From Austwickia chelonae (GTDB taxonomy: Bacteria; Actinomycetota; Actinomycetes; Actinomycetales; Dermatophilaceae), in contig NZ_CP031447.1 of the NCBI RefSeq assembly GCF_003391095.1, positions 930,001-994,000 of the forward strand: a stretch of 64,000 nucleotides of DNA. Direction: 5' to 3'. Positions 16,588-25,300 of the stretch are shown in pieces. Below the pieces are notes generated by a model. The model was not told the DNA's origin. It ran no database searches and saw only the letters and a program-made list of their open reading frames with translations. The translations under genes were made by a program, and so were the position numbers. Position 1 is the stretch's first letter, and the number at the start of each line of letters is the position of its first letter.

Positions 16588-18933
16588 TCACATCATGGCG
16601 TCAGTGGGCTTCTCCACTGCCTGCTTGAACGGAGGAAGCCCGAAGTAGGAGATGAATCCGATGCCGCCCCCCATGAACCCGGCTGCGCCGCACACCCTGC
16701 GGTCCTTGGCTGCTTCCTGCCGGGTCTCGTTACCTGTCGGCTGACCGGGGTAAGGCGCGGGGGTCGGACGGCTGGTGGCGGTGGTGCGGGTCACCACGAC
16801 CTTACCGGTGAGAGGGAGGTGGGCCGCGGAGTCTCCGACGAAGATGGTGCGTTCACCGGCCAGGTTCACGAATTGGTGTTTCGCGGTGTCGAAGACAGAC
16901 AAGGCACGTGCAGAGATCTTCATCGTGACCCGCTTCTTCTCCCCGGGGGCCAAGCTGATCTTCGTGAAATCGGCCAGAGCCTTCGGCGGGCCGGCTACCC
17001 GGGCCGGCTGGCTGACATACACCTGGGGGACGACGGCTCCAGGTCGGTTTCCGGCGTTGGACACCTCGACGCTCACCGGGATCGAGCCGTCGGCGGATGC
17101 GCTTCCCACGGACAATCCGGAATAGGTGAACTTCGTGTAGGACAGGCCGTGCCCGAAGGGGAAGGCTGGTGTGATCTTCTGCTTGTCGTACCAGCGGTAG
17201 CCGATGGCGAGGCCTTCGTCGTGGCGCCCGCCGGGGAAACGTTCTTTGGCGGCCGCTGGGAGATGAGCCGGGGAAGCTGCGAAGGTGACCGGGAGTCGAC
17301 CTGAGGGGTTGACATCTCCGAAGAGCACTGAGGCCAGCGCTGTTCCGTACTCCTGACCGGGGTACCAGGCGGAGATCAGCGCCGGGACCCGGTCGGCGAA
17401 GGGCAGGTCGACGGCGCTTCCGGTGTTCAGGACGACGACGGTGCGGGGATTGGCCTTCCGGGTCGCTTCGATGAGGTTGCGGTCGACCAGGCTGAGCTTG
17501 GTGTGACGTTGGTCCTTGTTCTCCGAGGAGTAGGACTTGACCACGACGACGGCCACATCGGCGTTCGCGGCCTGCTTTGCCGCTTGAGCAGGAAGGATCC
17601 CTCCGTAGTAGGTGACCTGGGCGTTGTTCTTCGCTGCTCGGCGGGAGATGCCCTGCAGAGGAGTGGTGATGCTGTCGGCGATGACATGTGCACTGCCACC
17701 GCCGGAAGCGAGGACATTCCGGCCGGCGGCAGAACCGATCACGGCGATTCGATGGGTGGAGGGCTTCAGCGGAAGCACGCCGTCGTTCTTCATCAGAACC
17801 ATGCTGTCGGCAGCGACTCTGCGCGCGATGGCTGCGTGCTGCGGGTTGGTGACCTTCGCCGTGGGTGATCCGCTGGGAGCTCTGTCGAACAGGCCGTGGG
17901 CGAACATGGGGGTGAGGATCCGGGTCACCATGTCGTCGAGGCGCTGCACACTGACCTTGCCTTCGGCCAGCCCCTGGCGCAGGCGCTTGTCGTAGTAACA
18001 GGAGTCAGGCATCTGCAGGTCGAGTCCGGCATTGGCCGAGGCCGTTGAGGCATGCATCCCGAACCAGTCGGAGATCACGAAACCGGAGAATCCGATCCGC
18101 CCCTTGAGAACCTGATTCATCAGGTAGCCGTTGTTGCAGGCGTGCACATTGTTGACCTGGTTGTAGCTGCACATCACTGAGGCGACCTTGGCCTCCACGA
18201 GTGCTTCGAAGGGCGCGATGTAGAGCTCGTTGAGGGTGCGTTCGTCGACCGTGGCGCTGGCATGGGAGGTGTTGCGTCCGGTTTCCTGGGTGTAGGCGCC
18301 GAGATGCTTGGCGACGGCGAGCACACCCTGGCTCTGGATGCCTTTGGCTTCTGCCGCGCCCATCTGGCCGACGTGGACAGGATCTTCGCCGAAGTTCTCG
18401 AAGGCGCGTCCAGCGCGAGGGTCGCGGGTCAGGTCGATGCCGGGGCCGAGCGCGTAGTTCGCGCCTTTGCCTCGGGTCTCGGCTCCGATGACCTGACCGT
18501 ATCGAGTGGCCAGAGTCCGGTCGAAGGTGGCGCCCAATGCGACAGGTGCTGGGAGTTGGGTGACCCCGGTCTTGTTGTTGCCTACGCCTGCCGGGCCGTC
18601 GGTCGGGCTCAAGGCGGGGATGCACAGGCGGGGATTCGCGGCGACTTGTCCGGCGTGGACGGGGCCATAGGCCTGCAGCGGCCGAGCAGTTCCGTGGATC
18701 ATCCCGATCTTGTCGTCCAGGGTCATCTTGGACAGCAGTAGTCGGGCACGGTCGGCAGGCTCTGCGGAGGATCTGACCCAGGGACAGGGCGCGGCTCCTC
18801 CGGGAGCAGAAGGAAGCGCTGCCTGGGTGACGGATGCGCCCTGCTGGGCATGAGCGGGCAAGACCGTGAGACAGGAAGCCGGGATGACCCCGACGACAGC
18901 AAGAAGGGCGGTGACCAGACGCGGCCGTTGCAT
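16588..18933 (-). CDS. Secreted glycoside hydrolase family 3 enzyme
   Basis: A 781-residue GH3 enzyme. ATG 18933 is preceded by AGGAGC; a signal peptide ends near PAHAQQG. The (beta/alpha)8 domain carries DGPAGVG, the KH pair at K209-H210 and the nucleophile D289 in FVISDWFGMHAS. A second alpha/beta domain follows, and the C-terminal Fn3-like domain (GNRPGAVVPQVYVSQP) is the usual third module of beta-glucosidases. After it comes a Pro/Thr linker and an unusual tail (CGAAGFMGGGIGFISYFG) that could anchor in the membrane. Beta-glucosidase or beta-xylosidase activity is likely; the sugar is not determined. The gene is preceded by two palindromes at 19164-19193. Confidence 0.85.
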   Translation of the reverse strand: MQRPRLVTALLAVVGVIPASCLTVLPAHAQQGASVTQAALPSAPGGAAPCPWVRSSAEPADRARLLLSKMTLDDKIGMIHGTARPLQAYGPVHAGQVAANPRLCIPALSPTDGPAGVGNNKTGVTQLPAPVALGATFDRTLATRYGQVIGAETRGKGANYALGPGIDLTRDPRAGRAFENFGEDPVHVGQMGAAEAKGIQSQGVLAVAKHLGAYTQETGRNTSHASATVDERTLNELYIAPFEALVEAKVASVMCSYNQVNNVHACNNGYLMNQVLKGRIGFSGFVISDWFGMHASTASANAGLDLQMPDSCYYDKRLRQGLAEGKVSVQRLDDMVTRILTPMFAHGLFDRAPSGSPTAKVTNPQHAAIARRVAADSMVLMKNDGVLPLKPSTHRIAVIGSAAGRNVLASGGGSAHVIADSITTPLQGISRRAAKNNAQVTYYGGILPAQAAKQAANADVAVVVVKSYSSENKDQRHTKLSLVDRNLIEATRKANPRTVVVLNTGSAVDLPFADRVPALISAWYPGQEYGTALASVLFGDVNPSGRLPVTFAASPAHLPAAAKERFPGGRHDEGLAIGYRWYDKQKITPAFPFGHGLSYTKFTYSGLSVGSASADGSIPVSVEVSNAGNRPGAVVPQVYVSQPARVAGPPKALADFTKISLAPGEKKRVTMKISARALSVFDTAKHQFVNLAGERTIFVGDSAAHLPLTGKVVVTRTTATSRPTPAPYPGQPTGNETRQEAAKDRRVCGAAGFMGGGIGFISYFGLPPFKQAVEKPTDAMM

Positions 18934-19163
18934 GGAGGCTCCTGAGAACATGAGGCGAGCTCGTGGACATGCAGACTCGTGGCCCGCCCCGGGAGCCGTG
19001 TCATGTGTGAGGGCCACCTTGCAGGGGTGGCTTCCAAAGGCATCTGCCGTGGGGACGGCACGGCCTCTGGTAAAGAGGTGTCGGCAGTCCCAACGTCGGG
19101 ACGGTGCTGCGAATGGCCTGATCGTACGCCGAATAGGAAAGTGCGGCAGGGATATACGCAGAG

Positions 19164-19193
19164 TTTTCTCAAGAAAATTGGACGTTAGTCCAA
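19164..19193. promoter_or_regulatory. Two adjacent palindromes upstream of the GH3 gene
   Basis: TTTTCTCAAGAAAA (19164-19177, 6-bp arms) is followed directly by TTGGACGTTAGTCCAA (19178-19193, 6-bp arms). They lie about 230 bases upstream of the GH3 start in a 361-base gap without a gene (18934-19294). They look like operators for a dimeric regulator; neither matches a sugar-regulator site I know. Confidence 0.45.
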
Positions 19194-19239
19194 GTTTGGG
19201 CTCAGGTCTTTCCCACTTGAGCTCCCTGGACGACACGGC

Positions 19240-19267
19240 GTCGAGGAGACCGACAGATCTCCTCGAC
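19240..19267. terminator. Hairpin after the coiled-coil protein gene
   Basis: Perfect 10-bp arms GTCGAGGAGA / TCTCCTCGAC with an eight-base loop, 28 bases downstream of the minus-strand stop at 19295. There is no T-run. Confidence 0.55.
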
Positions 19268-19294
19268 ACCGACAGGGGTCCGTTGGGGAAGGGC

Positions 19295-20098
19295 TTACTT
19301 CTTCTGGAAGCAGCTCTTCATGGTCTGGAAGGCAGCCTTCTCCTTGGCGACGGCGTCGCGGATCTCGGCTCCGATCTGGCCCATGCCCGCACCGTCACCT
19401 CCGGTGAACAGCTTGGCAACGGCCTTGATGCCGTGAGTCTTGACCAGGGACGCGATCTTGGCCACCATTCCGGCGACTTTGGCCGTGGTGAAAACCGTCA
19501 CGGCCAGGAAGGTGCCCACCGCAGCGGTGCACTTGGCGACACGCCACCAGTTGGAGCCCTTCTTGCTGGCCTGGGTTTCGAAGGTCGCCTCGGGGATATC
19601 GGCGGTGCTCTCCGCCTTCAGGACCTCTTTGACGTCCTTGTTCTCGACGTCCTTGTCCTTCTCCTCGAACTCCTTGAGGGCCTTCTGCTGTTGTTCCTTG
19701 TCCTTCTCGAGGCGTTCCTTACGCTGGTCGGCGCTCTCGTGACGGATGTCCTTGGCCGGGTTCTTCTTCGCGTCCTGGGTCTTGACCTCCTCGACGACCT
19801 TCTCCAAGGCCTTCTTCGAGTTGTCGTCCAGGTCCTTGACGATCTCCTTCGGTTTCTCCTCGCGCTTGATCTCCTCGGACAGCTGGTCGAGGGTTTCGCG
19901 GGCGTCTTGCTTCACGGAGTATCCGACGAGCTTTCCGGACTCGTCGTGGACAGGGACAACGCCCTGCTGTTCCATTTCCTTGACGGCCGAGTCCTGCGGC
20001 TTGTTCTCGAAGGGCGCGGCGTAGGCAGCCGACCCACCGAAGGCGATGGTGGTGGAGGCGACGGCGACGACGGCGATGGTGCGGAGGGGAGCAGGCAT
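19295..20098 (-). CDS. Secreted Lys/Glu-rich coiled-coil protein, function unknown
   Basis: A 267-residue protein starting at ATG 20098 with GGCAGGGG nearby. A signal peptide (LRTIAVVAVASTTIAFGGSA, cut near AYAA) precedes a highly charged segment at about residues 50-170, rich in Lys, Glu, Asp and Gln, with heptad-like spacing (for example ERLEKDKEQQQKALKEFEEK), which should form a long helix or coiled coil. Residues about 190-230 are hydrophobic (TAAVGTFLAVTVFTTAKVAGM) and two Cys flank the C-terminal part. No family is recognised. A wall- or membrane-attached surface protein is the most that can be inferred. Confidence 0.6.
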   Translation of the reverse strand: MPAPLRTIAVVAVASTTIAFGGSAAYAAPFENKPQDSAVKEMEQQGVVPVHDESGKLVGYSVKQDARETLDQLSEEIKREEKPKEIVKDLDDNSKKALEKVVEEVKTQDAKKNPAKDIRHESADQRKERLEKDKEQQQKALKEFEEKDKDVENKDVKEVLKAESTADIPEATFETQASKKGSNWWRVAKCTAAVGTFLAVTVFTTAKVAGMVAKIASLVKTHGIKAVAKLFTGGDGAGMGQIGAEIRDAVAKEKAAFQTMKSCFQKK

Positions 20099-20532
20099 AG
20101 CCCCTGCCTTTCTAATGCGAGATGAACGTCGCGGGCAGATCTGTCGGGATGAGCCCGTCCGGGCCGTGAGGGCCCGAATCATGCGGGAGGCGACATCTCG
20201 GGGAGGCAGGTCTTCCTTGGCGAGGATGGCCTGGGCCGGTGTGGGGTGTCCCTGTCACTGGCGAATGACGGTCAGGACGATCCACGGGAGGACACGAGGA
20301 CACGGCGGAGCGTGCGTTGGCACGCAGGCCGGAGGCGACGGCGTGATCTGCGGGAAGACCGTGTCTCACGATGCCGACTCCTTCGTAGTCGCAGGTATCG
20401 GTGTACCTCCCCCGAGGCACCGCGGTTCGGGCCTGGCTTCTGAAGGGCCAGAGCCACGCCCGCATGTCGACATATGTTGCGAAGGCAGCCTGTACCCATA
20501 GGAGTCGTCTCGTCAAGAGATGGTGGAGATCA
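20099..20532. other. 434-base intergenic region with no recognised gene
   Basis: It separates the divergent coiled-coil (-) and phosphoribosyltransferase (+) genes and must hold both promoters. No frame here has a ribosome binding site with recognisable protein similarity, and I found no strong hairpin or known operator. Confidence 0.5.
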
Positions 20533-21042
20533 ATGCGGCAGAATGGACAGGTGAACCAAGAACGCGAAATTTTGACCTGGGATGCCTTCGGCGCCGCAGC
20601 GCGTGAACTCGCCCAGAACGTAGTGGATTCCGGATTTATCCCGGATATCATCCTTTCGATCACTCGCGGAGGGCTTCTTCCGACAGGAGCTATTAGTTAT
20701 GCCTTGGATATCAAGGCGCTCCATATCATCAATGTTGAATTTTATACGGGAGTCGATTCGAGATTACTTGAGCCAGTATTCCTTCCTCCACTTCCGGCGA
20801 CCCAGGATCTATCGGGACAGAGAGTCCTCATCGTGGATGATGTGGCGGATACTGGACGGACCCTCAAGCAAGTCAGAGATTTTTGCGGTCCCCATGTGGC
20901 CGAGGTACGCGTGGCAGTGCTCTTCGAGAAGCCGCAGTCGTTGGTGAAATCGGACTACGTCTGGAAGCGGACTGAGAGATGGATCACCTTCCCCTGGTCC
21001 GCGGAGCCGCCGATCATACGGTTGTCCGACAACGACCGATGA
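20533..21042 (+). CDS. Purine-type phosphoribosyltransferase
   Basis: A 169-residue type I phosphoribosyltransferase. The PRPP loop is VLIVDDVADTGRTLKQV near residues 98-114; the flexible loop and hood regions (SITRGGLLPTGAISYALDI, KRTERWITFPWS) resemble xanthine/guanine or hypoxanthine phosphoribosyltransferases. It would convert a purine base and PRPP to the nucleotide; the exact base cannot be assigned. ATG 20533 has GGAG four bases upstream; GTG 20551 is an alternative. Its codons are noticeably richer in A/T than those of its neighbours (AGTTAT, GAATTTTAT, AGATTACTTGAG), suggesting different ancestry. Confidence 0.82.
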   Translation: MRQNGQVNQEREILTWDAFGAAARELAQNVVDSGFIPDIILSITRGGLLPTGAISYALDIKALHIINVEFYTGVDSRLLEPVFLPPLPATQDLSGQRVLIVDDVADTGRTLKQVRDFCGPHVAEVRVAVLFEKPQSLVKSDYVWKRTERWITFPWSAEPPIIRLSDNDR

Positions 21043-21383
21043 CTGGCCGCGGCGCCCAATAAGCTTGTGACCTGCCACTTTTAGGGGCGCGATTGTGCTC
21101 GTGGCGTCTGCTCGGGCGCCAGTTCGACTCTGTGGGTGCTGTGTCTCACGAGGAGGGCGATCTTCTCAGGTGGGCGATTTTTCTTACGATAGTCCTTGTG
21201 CAGGGGAAGTTCTCTGCATGCGGATATGAGCTCACCAATGCTCTTCGCGGTATGCCCCGGCTGGTACGGATCACCCTCTGTCGCTGGGAAGAACAGATGG
21301 GGTTTGCCCCGTCTGCATTCTGATGGTCCGTGATTGTTTTGTGCCCTTCTTGCGTTTAAGAAAGGGTGAGGGAGATGAAGGCC

Positions 21384-21458
21384 ATGAGCGAAGAAGTGCG
21401 TGAATTTAGGCGGGCGATACAGGAGTCGCTGGATCTGCGGGATCAGGGTCATTCCTGA
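21384..21458 (+). CDS. Possible 24-residue peptide or truncated gene start
   Basis: A purine-rich GAGGGAGATGAAGG precedes ATG 21384, which opens MSEEVREFRRAIQESLDLRDQGHS and stops at 21458; ATG 21375 would add three residues. The amphipathic charged helix looks protein-like, and an intrinsic terminator begins 17 bases after the stop, so this could be a small transcribed unit (peptide or small RNA). No family is recognised. Confidence 0.35.
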   Translation: MSEEVREFRRAIQESLDLRDQGHS

Positions 21459-21474
21459 GTGCGGGTCGCCAAAA

Positions 21475-21512
21475 CTGAGGGCTGATATCACTCTGGTGAT
21501 ATCAGCCCTCAG
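21475..21512. terminator. Strong bidirectional terminator in the gene-poor region
   Basis: A perfect 17-bp stem CTGAGGGCTGATATCAC / GTGATATCAGCCCTCAG with a TCTG loop, flanked by AAAA on the left and a short T-run on the right. It should stop transcription in both directions. Confidence 0.8.
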
Positions 21513-22331
21513 CTGTTTGCGAGGTTCGATGGGTAACGCCTGCGGTGAGGAGATTCTCCAGGTGAAGTAATGCCAAGCTTCCGAGGAGGGGGAGGGGCTG
21601 GAGTGGCCGCCCCCCAAAAAGTGTCCATCATGTGGACGCCTGTTATGGAGCTTCCGGCCCGCGGGGGTGGCGGAAGGGGCCTGGCTGGGAACAGCCTGGG
21701 GGATGCGCCGCTGGCGTTAAGGCAAGTGATCTCCTGTAACCATATTGGCATTCGATCGGATCTCTCGGTGTCGAGGAGATTCGCGCTCGACGGGCGGATG
21801 CCTGTCATTGCCTCGGAGGGGCGGTGATTGGGGCTGCGGTCTTCTGGGTTGGTAATTCATTGATCAACTTTTTGCCTTGTTGTGCAAGAACGCTGTTCAT
21901 CCTCGCAAATATCGCGAAACCATGGCGGGCGTTACTTCTTCTTTGTCGCCAGCGCTCGTTTCGCTTCTTATTCCTGTAAAAGCTGGAAGAAGGCATGCTG
22001 GCATGGTTGAAGAAAGATGCCATTGACCTTGCCGGGCAAGGGGTGTGGTGCGCTTCTCCGGGAAATGAGTCAGTGGGGATGGGGTGTCGGCGCCAAGGCC
22101 ATCGAGCTCTCCGATGCCCTACTGGTCCAAGCTCGTCCATATGTCGAGAGCTCCGTCGAGAAGCATCTGTGATGCAGGTCCACGCGGGATTCTTCTGAGG
22201 CGTCTGAACCTTCGGATGGCAGATCAGGGAGCTGTTGCTCGCTCGGTCTCATGAGGGGCACCTCCCCGAACAGGAGTGCGACCTTGGCCTTATATTCTGG
22301 TCTGCACCGTATTGATCGGGGGTTTTACAGA

Positions 22332-25300
22332 ATGACGCGCTGGTCGAAGGGACTGCGCGCCCTAGCAGCCGTGTGCGTGGTCGCCATTGTGGCCGCGACG
22401 GTGTTGCTGGTGGTTCGCTCGCGAGGATACGACCAGACCAGGGTGACCCCCGACGACGGTACGGTCTGGGTCTCCGCCGACTCCTTGGGCATGTTCGGGC
22501 GGGTGAGTCTGCCCGACGGGGCCCTGGACGCGGCTTTCCCGCCGCCTGGCGAACGTCAAGCTGCATACCAACTCGACCTTTTTCAAGCCGGTCCGGCTGT
22601 CGTCGCTCGTGACCGGACTTCCGGGCGCGCTTATCCCGTGGACCTTGCCCGGGGTAAAGCGCTTGAAGACGAGGGTGTAGCAGTCCCAAGTTCCTGGACG
22701 ATGGACTCTGGCGGCTCGACGGTCGCGGCGCTCGACCCCGTCTCTGGCGATGTGCGTATGGCGCAAACTGACCACGACGGCAGAGCGTCGGTCTCAGGGC
22801 TGACTTCCGCCACCAAGCCGTCCTTCTCGGTAGGGTCGGATGCAGGCGGTTCTCAGTCCGGCCGGCGGTCGGACCTGGCAGTGGGCCTGGACGGGCAGGT
22901 CCATGTCGCTTCGACCTCAGGACAGGTGTCGACCCGTCGTCCTGGGGTGGACATCGAGGTGAGGAAAACTGAACTCGGTGGACGCCTGCAGGATGTCCGG
23001 GTCACTGCGGTCGGAGACCGTCCGGTCGTCCTCGATCCCAAGGAGCGTCTTGTCGTTCTCCCCGGCGAGCAACGGGTCTCCCTTCCCTCTTCGCTGGGCG
23101 ACTCCGTACTCCAACGTCCTGGTCCGGCTGCAGACGAGGTCCTCGTCGCCGGCTCCAAAGAGCTTTTCGCCATCTCCCTGGACGATGGCGCGATTCGGAC
23201 GTTGTCCTCCGAAGGCATCGGATACCCGGCTCGCCCAGTACGTCAGGGTGAATGCATCGCTGCTGCTTGGGCTGGGGCGCAGGCGGTAGCGGTCCGCGGA
23301 TGCGGGGAAGAAGCGCCCCGCAGAGTGAACCTTTCGCGTGACGAGGGCGGGCTGCAGACCCCCGATCTGCGGGCCAGAGGCACTTCCGTGGTGTTGAACG
23401 ACGTCGCCCGAGGCTCGGTGTGGGACCTCTCCACCGGTAAGCGTCTTGACAACTGGTCCACGGTGAAGCCTCCCACCAAGGAAGGCAAGACCGGTAAAGA
23501 CGATAAAGATCGAACGTCGAACCAGCCGAAGGCACCCAAAGCTGTTGCCGATGAATATGGAGTCCGGCCTGGACGGGCCAGCGTGCTCCATCTGCTCGAC
23601 AACGACTCAAACCCTGGTGGTGCAGTCATCGCGATCTCCGAGGTGTCCTCGCCCAGCGACCCCCGCGTCCGGCCGACCATCTCTGCAGACGGCCAGAGTG
23701 TGCAGGTTGTGGTCCCGGACAATGTGGGTTCGGTGAACTTCAGTTACACCATCACTGACGGGCGGGGGCTCTCCTCGTCGGCTCCGGTGTCGCTGAAAGC
23801 TCGCACACCGAAAGACAACGCGCCCCCTCATCTGCGTGCCGGGCACAAACCACGTTCTTACGCCGTACCTAGCGGTGGGCACGTGGCTGTCCCCGTCCTG
23901 GCCGACTGGCGGGACGACAAGGACAACGATCCGGTGTCCGTGGTCTCCGCTTCTGCACAAGGAATGCAGGTCTCGGTCTCCAAGGATGGCAACGTCGATA
24001 TCTCGGCTGCCGCAGGAAAGGGTCATCGACAGGTTTCCTACGAGGTCAGCGACGGGCAGAGCACTGCCAAGGGCACTATCGACCTCGAAGTACTCGCCCC
24101 TGGGGCGACAACGACCAGCCCACCCACCGCTATGCCGGACTTCGTTTCTGGCCAAGTGGGTCGTCCCGTCGTGATCCGGCCCTTGGACAACGACCTGCCC
24201 GGCGCAGACCCAGCTACTCCTGCGGCGCGTCTCCGTTTGGCCGGAGACGTCTCCTCGGCTGAAGGCCTGGCTGTCACGACCAATCGCAACGAGGGCACGG
24301 TCACCGTGACAGCGGCACGCCCGGGTACCTTCTTCCTTCCCTACGGGGTGATCTATGGTGGCGCGCCGATGGCCAAGTCCACTATCCGGGTGGACATCGC
24401 TCCAGTCGTGAAAGACGCCTCGCCGATCGCTGTCATGGATACCGCAGTGGTTCGCGGCCAAGGTGCTGTCACCGTCGACGTCCTGGCCAATGACATCAGC
24501 CCCTCCGGGCGCATCCTGGCAGTCTCTAAAGTTGAAGCCGCAGACCCGAACCAGCTGCAGGTAGGTGTGGTTCGTGGGCGATGGTTGCGTATCCAGCCGA
24601 AGAAGCCTCAACTCTCGCCGGCCCAGCAGGTGGTGCGTTACACAGCTGAGGACGGTGCCAACAGCGCAGTGACAGGGACGGTCATCGTCACTCAGCTGCC
24701 TGCTCTGCCGCAGTCGGTGCCGGTGACCTCCGAGGACCATGCCACGGTGCGTGTCGGTGACAATGTCACTATTCCTGTGCTCGACAACGACGAAGATCCC
24801 GGAGGCTCCCAACTCGAGATCGTGCAGGACGCCCCCGGCGCGCCGGCGCCAGGCCGCTTGGTCGTCACCGTGGACGGCAAAGAAACGACCGATCACGGTT
24901 CGGCTTATGTCTCTGGTCGCGTGGTCCGCTTCCAAGCTCCTCAGTCGGTGCAGAATCGGACGACCGTCCAGATCGCCTACCTGGCGCAGAACTCTTCCGG
25001 CTTGGAAGCCAAGGGGCAGGCGCACGTGGTGATCGAGCCGGAGCCCGGACAGGGAAATCCCAACCGTGAGCCGGAGCCGCCGGAGATCGAGGGTCGTATC
25101 GTCGCCGGTGACACGACGACGCTCCAGATCTCTGCGACCGGTGTCGACCCGGACGGCGACTCCGTTGCCCTCATAGGCATTTCCAGCGCGCCAATTTTGG
25201 GAAGGGTCATGGGTTTCACCCCCGGGACCTTGACCTATCAGGCGTATCCGATGTCAGGTGGCACGGATTCCTTCTCCTATGTCGTTCAGGACAAGTACGG

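Larger units (their letters stand above)
21043..22331. other. 1.3-kb gene-poor, relatively A+T-rich region
   Basis: No convincing gene fills this stretch. It contains a 9-bp hairpin at 21294-21315, the possible 24-residue frame 21384-21458 and a strong 17-bp terminator at 21475-21512. Short frames such as 21570-21827 (+, 85 codons) and 22065-22172 (+, 35 codons, MSQWGWGVGAKAIELSDALL) lack good ribosome binding sites or similarity. It may be eroded coding DNA, and it includes the promoter of the large Ig/Fn3 gene. Confidence 0.4.

Noticed and set aside
18866-20125. A 419-codon plus-strand frame rich in Leu, Val and Gly
   Set aside because: It is the antisense of the Lys/Glu-rich coiled-coil gene and runs into the GH3 start; it has no domain pattern or ribosome binding site.
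21081-21617. A 178-codon minus-strand frame in the gene-poor region
   Set aside because: It crosses the 17-bp terminator, lacks a ribosome binding site and resembles no family; it may be old coding DNA but cannot be supported.
21570-21827. An 85-codon plus-strand frame with Gly/Arg-rich start
   Set aside because: Low-complexity translation of a G-rich stretch, no similarity, weak initiation region.
23607-25025. A 472-codon minus-strand frame inside the Ig/Fn3 gene
   Set aside because: Shadow frame; the plus-strand repeats have clear Ig-like motifs and the antisense product has no recognisable features.
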